Shown here: one piece after another, positions 45,601-57,600 of the stretch | Layout: each line of letters starts with the position of its first letter | Numbering within the stretch: position 1 is the first letter of the stretch | Assembly (NCBI GenBank): GCA_012845835.1 | Contig: JABAKD010000014.1 | Coordinates: 2,286,501 to 2,350,500, forward strand | DNA: 64,000 bases | DNA from: Undaria pinnatifida | Taxonomy: Eukaryota; Sar; Phaeophyceae; Laminariales; Alariaceae | Direction: 5' to 3' | Notes under the pieces: generated by a model | Database searches by the model: none | The model's input: only the letters and a program-made list of their open reading frames with translations | Told to the model about the DNA's origin: nothing | Program-made: the position numbers and the translations under genes

Positions 45601-48600
45601 CCTGACATGTTGGACATGTTGGCCGTGCAGGGGCGGTGGGAAACGCCATGGGGGCGGGGGCGGGTCTGGTGGACAACAAGAATTTCCTGATGGAAGTGCT
45701 GCTCAACCACTTCGCAGACAGGGACAGTCAAATACAGCAGGTATGTGGGAATTTCCGGTGACGCCGTTGGGGAAGGGGGGGGGGTTGTACTCAGTTTGTG
45801 CATGGCCGTAGTCGTATGACCATAGACCCTCGCATCCCTACTATGCCAGGACGGAGCACATCGGGTTTTCACCAACCAGGCAGACTTTGCTTGCTCCGAG
45901 CGCGAAGCGCCGTGAGGTGTTCGGCGAGTCGTGCACGCTCGTAAGACGGACTTCGGCACCTTGTGCCTACTTTCTTGATTATAGATGACGGCGCCAATGA
46001 GTTACTTTGTTTTCTGGTGTGGCCACTCCAGAGACAGCAATGGGTATTACTATGTAACTGCCTCGTGGGGGGCTTACCATGTACGGCGTTAGGGTTCTCC
46101 GCCCCGTACTAATAACAATGGTCTAACTCGATATCCATCATGGTGACCGCCAAAAAAAAACACGAAAACGGTACCCTGGTTGTCTAGCTCACGCAGTGAT
46201 TGACATGTTTTACAGCGTCGTTGCCTACCAACGCCAACCCCAATATACATACCAGGTATAGTGTTTTACAGCGCCGGTGCCAACCGAGGCCAACTATTAT
46301 ATGTATATTTTAAGGGGGAGGGGGGGGGGGGGGTTGTTAGTTTCAGTCGAGGGGACGGGGTTCTCCAGTCTCTCCCGGCTTTGTTGGGGGGGAGGGGGGG
46401 GGGGGGGGGGGGGCTACGGCAGAGGTGTGCCTAGATTTTCTGACCCCCCGCGTATCAACAATCCATGACCTGGATATGTATTGAGCACTTATCACGCCCT
46501 CCCTTCCCCGTCTACTTCGAAGTGTGACTCCCCACACACCTCCTGATACGATCAGTACCCCCCCCCGCCCCCTCTGGTATTCGCTTACCTTGAATGTTGT
46601 TGGCATGATGGCGTTGTCGGGTGAACGAGCTGCCGCTGTACCCTAACGAAGATGTCCAGTGGGACGAGAACCTTGCGCTCCCCCCCCCCCCTCCTCCTAC
46701 AACTCTCCCCCCCCCACTCTACCCCGGCCTTGAATGTTGTAGGCAGTATCATTGTTATGGTTTGTGTAATGCTATGTCAGGTGGATGAGCTGCCGCTGTA
46801 CCCTAACGAAGCCTTCTTGTGGGACTATAACCCCCCCCCCCCCTCCTCCTACCCCTTCCCCCCTCTTCGTAACACCCCCCCCCCCCCCCCCCCCCGACCC
46901 TGACGTGGAACGTTGTATTTGCTGTCAAAGCATGGCGATTGAGCGAGCTCCCTTGGTACCCTCACGAAGCTCTTCTGTGGGACGAGAACCCTGTTCCCCC
47001 CCCCCCCCCCCCCCACCTCCTTCCTCCCCCCTGTATAACCCCCTCTCTCTCTACCCTACCCTTTCGTTGTGGGCGTGGTGGCGATGGCACGGCAGGTGAA
47101 CGAGCTGCCGCTGTACCCTAATGAAGCTCTCCTGTGGGACGAGAACCTTGTGCCTTTGGGTCAGTACTACGGGGGGAAGGTGATGGCGCTGCCCAAGCTC
47201 AACCTTCAGTTCCTCACCAGCCACGACTACCTGCTCAGGTGAACCACACGCACGCTGCCCGTGATGATATTTTTGTAACATGGTGTACGCTCCGGGTTCC
47301 CGCGTTAGTGCGGTTCCCGTTAGTGCGGGGTCCCGCGATAGTGCGGTTACCGTAGTGTCGAGTCCCAGTTTAGTGCGGTTACCGTTAGGGCGGGGTCCCA
47401 GTTTAGTGTGGTTACCGTTAGGGCGGGGTCCCAGTTCAGTGCGGTTACCGTTTGTGCGGGGTCCCAGTTTAGTGCGGTGCGCTCGGTCAGTATTTCGGGG
47501 GGCATGCGGCGGGAGCTTCAATCTCTTCCGGTTGGGGGATGGAAATATTGGGAGGTTGGGGGGTGGGGGGGTGGGGGGGTGGGGGGGGGTGTACTCGATA
47601 TTCATGCATGACCGTAGTCGTATGACCATAGGGTTAGACCCTCGCATCCCCACTGTGTCGGGACGGAGCATGCCGGGTTTCACCGACCAGGCAGTGTTGG
47701 GGGGGGGGGGGGGGGGGGGCTGCTCGCATTAACACTATAAATATATTAATAACTGCATGTATCATCATTACAGGACCATACTGCAATGGATACTGCACTG
47801 AACTTTTTTGGTTGTTGACGTTCACCCTGGCAAACATACATACCACCTACAGCAGGAGTCGTGTACGTTCAAAGGATAATACGTGTGTACAAAAACGAAC
47901 GATCGGTGTACCACGCAGCTTACAGAGATGAGTGTCGACCCCCGAAAAATTATCGAACTCACGACTGACGTATTTTAAGCATAGCTTTATAAAATGCCAA
48001 GCAATGCGGGGATAGCAACGCAGGGATGGATGGATGCTGGTATGTAGCAATGCGGAGATGGGTACGGCTACGCAGCAACGCTGAGATGGAGTTGACCCGA
48101 TTTTCCCTTTTGTGTTCCGGTTGGTGTTGGCAGGAGCTTCAATCTGTTCCGATTGGAGTCGGCCTACGAGATCCGCGGTGACCTGGTCGACGCCATCCGC
48201 CGCACCAACCCCCGGCGGGACCCTTCCAAGGGGGGGGCGACGCGATTCGAGGGCTGGGCTAGGATGGCGACGCCTATTGCGGGGGTTTCCATCACAGAGG
48301 TCAAGAAGCCTAACCTTGGGGAGAAAGTTCCTGCTGAGGTATGTATACCTGGTATGTAAGATGTATGATATGTGGGTTGAAAAGGAGGAGTCCTGCTCGT
48401 ATATGTTCAAATAGTACATGTTGTAAAACAGGCGGCCGGTTTATCACGCAGCTTGCAAACATGGGTGTCGACCCTAATTTTATCGTACTAGCAGCGCAGC
48501 TGACGTATTTGAAATAGTTAAGTGAAGAATGTGAAACGGAAAAAAAAAAAAGAGGTGAACAAGAACAAAAAAAAGAGAGGGAAAACAACAAACAATTGAA

Positions 48601-51600
48601 AAATGTAAGATGGGGAAATAATTAGATGGGTGCGTATGCTTTTTTTTTTTTTTTTTTCTTCGGTTCGGTTTCCGTTACAAAAAAGTTTTCGGGATTGGTT
48701 GTCCTTTTTTTCGGTTCGGTTTCCGTTACAAAAAAGTTTTGTTAGTGGTTGTCCTTTTTTTTTTAGTTTTAGTGCTTATTTGCCGGTTTTGGGGGCTGGC
48801 ATTGCGGAGGTCAAGCAGCATGATCTGAGGGAGAAAGTTCCTGCCGAGGTATGCTTGCAATTTTGGAGCAGTGGTCCCTCTATAGCGCTGGTGTGCGCCT
48901 GCCGGAACACCCGCATTGCAGCAGCGGCCGGCACTACTCTGCGTGCTGACCCTACCGGTTGTTTCCCCTATAGCGGCAACCGGCACTACCCCGCAAACTG
49001 ACACGACTGTTCTTTTCCACCTGTGTCAAGCGATTCCACAGGCATTCTAGCGGGTAGCCGGCACTATTCCGCATACTGATACCACTGGTGTTTTCTATCT
49101 GTGCCGAGCGATTTCACAGGCACTCTAGCGGGGAACCGGCACCACTCAACCGGCTGTAAAGAGGGACCTCTACTGCTGTACTTCGAAGTATATGAATAGA
49201 AACAGCAGAACGTAGAGGGAAAAAGGAAGAAGTAAAATAGTTGGGTCGGGGCTGATTCTTGTTTTGTTATGCTTTTGGTGTGAAGAGTTTTGTGTGGAGA
49301 CGGGCACGTGTATTTTGAGTGTGTTCGATTGTTTCCATGTGGCGTTGCCTTGGTTGTCCTTGGCTTGTTTTGCGTTGGCTTTAGCTTGGCGTGTTGGTGT
49401 TTGTACTCTGTTTTTTTTTCGTTTGTCGTGTTGGTGTTTGTACTCTGTTTTTTTTTCGTTTGTGTTCGTTTTTGGCCTTGCCTTTGTCTTCACTTTCTGG
49501 TAGCTGTTATTGCCATGGTTTTGCTGTGTTTCTGTTTTTTGTTTTTGTTGGCTTTGCCTTGCCTTGCCTTGCCTTGCCTTGCCTTGCCTTGCCTTGCCTT
49601 GGGTTGCCTTGCCTTGTTTGTCTCTTTCTCTCCATTTGTTTATTTTTCGTTTTATTTCTCTCAGTTATCTTTCTCTTTCTCTTTCTCTGCTTGTCAGACC
49701 GATGACAATGGAAAGCCGATAGTTTGACCAAAAAAAATCCAAACTTTTCTTGGGGTTATTTGCTAAAGATTAATGGGGTAACGTCGCTATGGGAGAAGAA
49801 CTTTTTTTTTTCTAGCTCTTTTTTTGGTCATATGCGGTCTCACGTTATTTTTGTGTTTTTTCCATCAAGCCTTGATCAACATTGTCCAACAAAGACGATT
49901 GACCTTCGATCTCGAGATGGAGGCAACCCATGGTCACTGCTCTTCGCTCCGGACAAGTCACATGAGTGTGGGTGACAGCGCTGAAGAGTTTATCACGATC
50001 CATGCCCTAGGGCGGGAGAGGTTGCTTGTGCTATCCTGTGGTCTTCCGTCACATCCTCTCAAAATTCTGTTTTTCGCCCGCTGGGATACAATAGAGAGTT
50101 TTTGTCTCAGTTTTCTACACACCAGCTGCCAAGTGTGCTTTAAACAGAAGCCTGATCGACGCCCGCCACAAATCACTGGCCGTAGAGTGAGCGCTGTACA
50201 CCGAGGGGGGGTCGGAGCCCCTGACGAGCTCGCCACGTTCAGAGTTCGCGACGCTGTCGTTGATTTCGTCGAACGAAGTGTGTGGAGAACACAAAATTGC
50301 GCCGCATCTAATCCAAATCTCTGCTTGAGAATTTCTCAAGCAGATGTTGGCCAAGATCGCCGCGAGAAATCGTTTTTTTCAGGAATTCTGGAAAATGTCA
50401 AAAAACAATTGTTCAAAATTCGGCCCATAGGCGACCGTTGAGGGAATGTTTGGCTGGGATCTTCGGGAATTTGAAACTTTTGGCCTTCCATTGTCACCGG
50501 TCTCAGGCTGATTCTACGTTCCCCCCCCCCAAAATCAGCGATTTTCTTAAACGAACGTTTTATGGCTGCTCGACACAAGGAAGGATACTACTGAAGAAAA
50601 GTATTAATGTAATTTCTTGTGTGCAAAGGTCTAACGATCGACGACGTCGGGGTGTCGCGGGACACCGTTTTGCAGGAGATACGACCGGGAGCTGGTTTTG
50701 AAACCGGCGATTTCGTTGAAGGAAAGTTGGGGGGGATACTGCTGTAGGACGACTCCTCCTCACTCATCCTTTTCCTTTTCCCCGCCCTTTTTATTTCGCT
50801 TCGAAAAACCGCTTGTCTCCTTTTTCTTTTCTTCTTTTTTAATGCTCTTCCCCTAAGGTTCTGGCCGAGGTGTCGCTTAATTTGGCCCACTTCGACAAAA
50901 TGCACATGAGGGAGGAGTGGGACTCCCTCAGGGAGCACGACGTCGTCTTCCTCATCTCGATCCAGTCCCCCCACGTGAGTCGCCCCGTTTTTACAACTTC
51001 GAGATGTGTCCTATAAACAACGCGATTGTTCTTAGTTAATCACAGCAGATAATTATCTCTCTTTTTTTTTTTCAAGAGACCGTGTTTTCTTATTTTATTT
51101 ACGAATTAAGATTTACGAATTAAGATTTGTTTTTAAATACCCCATCCAACCTTTACTAAACCCTTTTTTGGCCGCCCTTTGCAAAACCCTTTTTGCCACT
51201 TCCAACGTGATGTGACACTTATTTCCAAGTCGTTTGTCCGCAACAAAGTACGAATTGTTATGTTTGTTTCCATGCTTAAATCGACACACGACGCGTATGA
51301 AAATACGTGGAAGTGTGGTGAGCTAAAGCTTTATTTTTTACCCATCCGCCGGAGGATAAAAAAAGAAAAAAAAAAAAAAATCCATGTGCATGGGGGAGGA
51401 TTCAAACTCCCCTCGTGGAGCTCGACGCCGTCCTCCTTGTCTCGATCCAGTCCCCCCGTGTGAGTCGCCTACCCTCTTCCGTGCCCGTCAAAACCCTAAT
51501 GCATGTTTTGTTTTCTTATTAGCCCAGGCGATAAATTGGGTATTGAAGACTAGGATGAAACATTGAGCGGTGTTTTCCTCGCAGGTTTGGTTGGCGATTG

Positions 51601-54600
51601 TGTGTCAAGACGGTCCCGCTCTGTTTCTGCGTCGGACACAGGCTACTAATGGCATGGTGAAGTTGAACCCATTTGTTTTTCCTTCCGAGGGTGGCGGCTT
51701 GAAGAGGTGCATGCCTAGCCCAAAGACTGGCTTGTCAACAGAGTAAAGCTGAAAAGCGTAACGCGATGAACAGAAGCATGGCTCAGAGATATATATATAT
51801 ATACTTGTATATACATCAAAAACATCAACATTGAAAAAAATATTCCTGGTATGGTTTTGTTCCGACGATCTTGGGTTATAACCCCTTTAGAGCCCCCCAA
51901 AATCCCTCCCTATACTAAATTCAAGTAAATTTGTTTCCAAAAAGGGTTTCGAGTAGTGAAGGCGTTAAGGAACCTCCCCCCATTAGAGCCCCCCAAAATC
52001 CCTCCCTATACTAATTTCAAGTAAATTTGCCCCTAGAAAAGGTTTCGAGTAGTGAAGGCGTCAAGGAACCACCCCCCTTTAGAGCCCCCCAAAATCCCTC
52101 CCTATACTAACTTCAAGTAAATTTGCCCCTAGAAAAGGTTTCGAGTAGTGAAGGCGTCAAGGAACCACCCCCCATTAGAGCCCCCCAAAATCCCTCCCTA
52201 TACTAACTTCAAGTAAATTTGCCCCTAGAAAAGGTTTCGAGAAGTGAAGGCGTCAAGGAACCACCCCCCTTTAGAGCCCCCAAATCCCTCCCTATACTAA
52301 CTTCAAGTAAATTTGCCCCCAAAAAGGGTTTCGAGTAGTGAAGGATTAAGGAACCACCCCCCTTTAGAGCCCCCAAATCCCTCCCTATGCTAACTTGAAG
52401 TAAATTTGCCCTCAAAAAGGGTTTCGAGCAGTGAAGGCGTTAAGGAACCACCTGGTCATCCCGACAAAAAACAGCCTAAAAGTGCTACTGACGTATGCTA
52501 TGATACGGCAGATGTATGTACACCGTTTTTTTTTTCTGGGGCGCCTCGCTTGGAGAGGCCTGCCTGTACATGAACGGGAACGAAAAATCGAGTTTGATGA
52601 CATGACAAAACTGAAAGAGCATCCCGATCAAAAACTAAGAGAAGTTTATGGCCTGGGCTTTACGAGGCGTTCGGACTGGAAAACGGCAACGAAGTTTCGA
52701 CGATTTTGGGTCAAGGAGGAAGCCCGTCATTCAGAAAATGAAAAAAGCCAAAAAAAGGTATACCTTAGTACCTCTATCGTAGCACGCGTCGGAATGGTTC
52801 CCGGAATGGTCCCCGGAATAGTCCCCAACTCTTTCATCCCTTTAAAAAAAAAACAAGTAGCTTGTCTTCCGCATTCCGCAATAAAAGTATGATAGTTTGT
52901 CCGCGGAACAGAGGTGCGTCCGCGTGAACGTGGGTTGAGCCGTTTTCGTCGTGCTTCACTTGCCCACCCACAGCCAAGAACCTTGACCTTTTTTTTTGTT
53001 GTTCTTGCTTTATGGGCGTGCTCCGGCGTCGACACCCCTACCCCCCCCCGAAACACCCTCCAACCCCGCAGCCAACGCCAACCCCCAACCTGCCAACGCC
53101 CACTCCCCAAACCCCTACCTCCCAACCCCCCACCCCCTACCTCCAACTCCGCAAAGCCCAACCTCCCACTCCTTAAACTCCCACCCCCACCCCCAACCCC
53201 CTAACCCCTATCCCCTACCCCCAAATCCCCTACCCCCAAACCCCCTACCCCTAACCCCACAAGGCTCAACTCCCCACTCCCCTACCTCCAGCCACCCAAA
53301 GTCCAACCCCCTACTCCTCAAACTCCCATTCCCGACCCCGACCCCCTAACCCCTATCCCCTACCCCCCAACCCCCTACCCCTAACCCCACAAAGCTCAAC
53401 CCCCCACTCCCGTAGACTAGCGAGTAGCGAGAAAACGATCGCTATCCTAGGAGATAGATGGTGGCGGCTGACGGCGGAGCAGGACGGGGATGGGATAAGC
53501 AAACGATTTCTATGTAGTACCTGGTATATGGAAGAGGCGTAATGAGCGCCCCGAAGTGTTGGAGGTGTATCTATTAGGAGTAGGAACGGTGCTCCGTCTC
53601 CAAGGGGATGTGGGATCAATGGTCGAATGACTAAGGCAAGCAACAAATGAGTACGCCCCCCCTTAACATGCCCCCCTTAACATGCCCCCCCCCCCCCCCC
53701 TACGGTGCTCCGTCTCGAAAGAGATGCGTGGTCATCAGTCAAATGACTACGGCAAGCAACCAATGAGTACCCCCCCCCCCCCCCCCCCCCCCCCCGCCCC
53801 CCTCCCCTATCCCCATTCGCTCAACCCTCCAACCCCCAACCCCGCGTCCCCTTCCCCCGTTCTGCCTCCCGCCTGGTAATTTTGTTTACGCCGCGTGGTT
53901 GGATGCCTTGAGCAGGACGCCGAGGGCACCGGCATCCTCAACCTGCAGCAGCAGTGGCAGCAGCAAGCGGAGCAACAACAGCAGCAGATGCAGCAACAAC
54001 AGCACCATATGCAACACCCGCAGATGCAACACCCGCAGATGCCACACCCGCAGATGCAACACCCGCAGATGCAACACCCGCAGATGCAACACCCGCAGAT
54101 GCAACACCCGCAGATGCACATGCAATACAACGGACCGCCGCCGATAAACGGAAACCTCCAGCACCAACCTTTCCCGAACGGGCAGCAGAATAATGGCAAT
54201 AACAACGCTGGCCGAGGGTTTTCACAGGGAGGGAGGGGGCGCGGAGGCGGGCGTGGCGGGGGGAGGGGGGGGGAGAGGGGGAGGGGAGGCGACAGAACGG
54301 TGAAGGACGAGGAGGACCCTCTTTTCCCTGCAAGGTTGGTTGGGTTTGGTGCTGCCGTGCTTTTTCTGGGTTGTTGTTGGTGTTGTTGTTGGTGTTGTTG
54401 TTGGTGTTGGTGTTGGTGTTGGTGTTGGTGTTGGTGTTGGCGTTGGCGTTGTTGCTGTTGTTGTTTTTGTTTTTGTTATTGCTTGCTGCTGTTGCGGGTA
54501 CGTTTTTTTGGGGGGGGGGGTTGTCGCCGTCGGTGTTGTTGCTGTCGTTGTCGCTGCTGATGTTGCCCTCATCGTTGCTGCTGCCGTCGTTTTTTTTGCC

Positions 54601-57600
54601 GCTCTCGTTGTTTTTGGGATGTTTTAGTCGTTGTCGTCGTCGGTCGTTGCTGTTGCTGTCGGTGCCAATTTCGACGCCGAATGTTAACGCCATGGTTGCT
54701 TTATTGTTGTTTTGGTGGAGGACAGTGTTTGGGAAAAGTACGGAGAACGATCGTCACATTGTTTTTTGTGGTGGAGGGCGGGTTTTGAGAAAAGCACGAA
54801 GAACGATCGTCACACTGTTCTCCTTCATTTTATTTTTTGAACTGCTTTGGCCAGATACGGGGTGGTCGCTGTGCGTGGAGCCGAGGTGTACGAGCTGGCG
54901 GACGAGGAGGGCCACTTGCTCAACGACCCCGCTACACAGAAGGAGAGAGTGAGTCTTACCACTGGACGCGTGGTACGATACAGGTAGCACTTTTTGTTTT
55001 TGGTCTTATTTTTTTTTTATGGGTGATCCCTCCCTAAACTAACTTCAAGTAAATTTGTCCCCAAGAAGGTTTCGAGTAGTGAATGCATAACCCTTGAGAG
55101 CCCCAAAATCCCTCCCTATACTGAATTCAAGTAAATTCGTCCCCAAAAGGCTTTATAGGTGTGAAGGCGTTAAGGAGTACCCGTTATTCGGAAAAACAAT
55201 GGCTTTCTATCGTACCACGCGTCCTTTGAAAAAAAAAAATGGTTTGGGGGTGGGGTATATAGAGCTCCTCCTCGTAGTCTTTTTTTTTTTTTTTTTTTTG
55301 CGGTCGCCATGATGGTTATCGAGTTAGATCATATTGTGCGGGGTGGAGAACCCTAACTCCGCACAAGCGGAATGATCGCATCACGTATTAATAGTGTGAA
55401 TATGGTAAGGCACCCACGAGGCCGTTACATATTAATAGCAATACCCATTGCGGTCTCTGGAGTGGCCGCACCAGAAAACAAATTATAACTCATTGGCGCT
55501 GTCGTCCGTAAGCAAGAAAGTAGGCACAAGGTGCCGAAGTCCGTTTCGTTTTACGAGCGGTTCTTGGAAGGATGCGGTCTACCCTTCATGCGACTCGCCG
55601 AACACCTCACGGCGCTTAGCGCTTGGAGCAAGCAATGTCTGCCTGGTTGGTGAAAGCCCGGCGTGCTCCGTCCCGGCACAGTAGGGATGCGAGGGTCTAT
55701 GGTCATGCGACTACGGCCATGCACAAACTGAGGACACCCCCTCTTATTCTAAATCTAAGTAGTTTGTTCCCGTGTCGGGCGTGCGGCGCTAAAAAGGTCA
55801 CAGTAACCCAAATGGTCGGAAAACCATCGTTGTTTCTGAAATATGTGTATGTGTGCTTTTTGTAGACCTAGGCCATGCAAGGAATTTTATTGATCGGGTT
55901 AAGCGAAGCGTTCGTTTTTCCTCCCCAAAAAACAAACACAGGGGGGATGAGGTAGGTCCTCCTCCTGGTGACCGTAGCTTGCATCCAGGGGACGAGCACC
56001 ACGTGTTGCGACGCTTCTCACTTTTATTCCAAATGCCCGAGGGCTTTTTTCTTGGGTCATGATCCGACCCGCTGGTTCCGACCAGGAGGTTTTTGCAATC
56101 TCGGTGGGTCGAGTCCGGCCACGGGCCAGGAGGTTTTTTAAGTCTCACGGCTTGGCTTAGGAGGGATTCAGTGCTCATGGGTCGGGTCGGGTCGGTTCAC
56201 GCTGAGAAGCCCTGAAATGTGTTTGCCGTTTTCTGTTTTTTTTTTGTTGAGCCTTGGGGCGGAAACAAACGCGCCGGTGCTGGGGAACAAGCGAAGCCCC
56301 TCTGGTTGAGGGTGGGGATCAAACGATTTTGTTGGATTTTTCATTTTTGTGCTGGTATAACTTTTCGTTGTATTATTTTTTCGCACGCTTTTGCTTTACA
56401 CAAATTGGATTGTTTCGCCTTCTGTTTTTGAATCAGCTGTGCACAGGAAAACGTGCCGCCGGTGCGTGAGCAACTCGCGCGCCCTACGGCGGAGATTGGA
56501 TCACACCAATTCGAAACTGTGCCCATTCACATGTATTTTTATAAATTTGTATTCATGTTTGTCTCACTTTTTTCAAAGAAACACAAATCGTTTTCTGTTT
56601 TGAGTCGTTTTTTCTCAGATAAACGCGCCACCGGTGGGCAACTAGCGCAAGCTCCGGCGTGGGCTGGACCAAATCATTCGAACTTGTCCTTTTTTATGTA
56701 TTTTTATGAATCTTTTGTCTCACTTTTTACTAAAATGTATGCTTGGTATATTTTTCTATTTTGGATAGTTTTTGCTCAGAAAACGCGCCGTCGGCGGGGA
56801 ACACGCGCACCCCCCTCCGGCCGAGGCTGTGGGCCGATTTTGTTGGCAGTTGTTCATTTTCAGTCGTTTTGAGTCATTATTGGTCATCGTTGTTCTTGTA
56901 TTATCTACTTTTGGTCAATTTTAAGCAATTTTGTCGTTTTTGTTCATTGTCATTCGCTGATGTTCGTTTTTGTTCGTTTTTACACGTGTTATTTCAATTT
57001 TGTTCATTCTCTAACTTTTGTTTTTTACTGCCATGATGCGTGCTTGTCATTGCACAGAAGAACGCGCCACCGGTGGGCAACAAGCGCACCCTCCGGCTGC
57101 GGCTGGACCCTGCCCAGTACCACGCGGACATGAGGGCAGCGGACATGGTCTACGAAACCGTCAACCTTTTGGTGCGGCGCAACGCCAAGGAGAACAACTT
57201 CAAGGGCATCCTGGAGACCATTCGGTGGGTTTTATGAATGTCACCCTCCGAAGCGTTGTGTCGCGGTATACGTAATTGTATCGACGTTACGTAACACGTT
57301 ACTGCTGTTGATGTTCATACTTACGAGTATGTTTTTTTTCTTTCTGCCTTGTTATTTATTTTATTATTTTGCCGACCCAAACCCCAACCCCACCCCGGCC
57401 CTCTGACCACCTACTGCCTCAGGGACCTGATGGAAACCCCAGCGATGGGGCAAGCCGTGCCGCCTCAACCCTCCCCCGCCGCCCCACCCCTCCCCACCCC
57501 ACCCTATCCCCACCCCCACCCTATCCCCACCCCAACCCCCCTCCCCAACCCCTAGCTACCTACCGCCTCAGGGATCTGATGGAACATGCCAGCCCCCTAC

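Noticed and set aside
53035-53405. Pro/Asn-rich coding region
   Set aside because: The sequence is a degenerate CCCCTAACCCC repeat in intron 13; the frame has no family match and joins no exon.
53938-54693. 251-codon minus-strand frame with [10 protein letters not shown] and NTNTN repeats
   Set aside because: It reflects the 15-bp coding repeat of exon 14 and the GTT-rich intron 14 read backwards.
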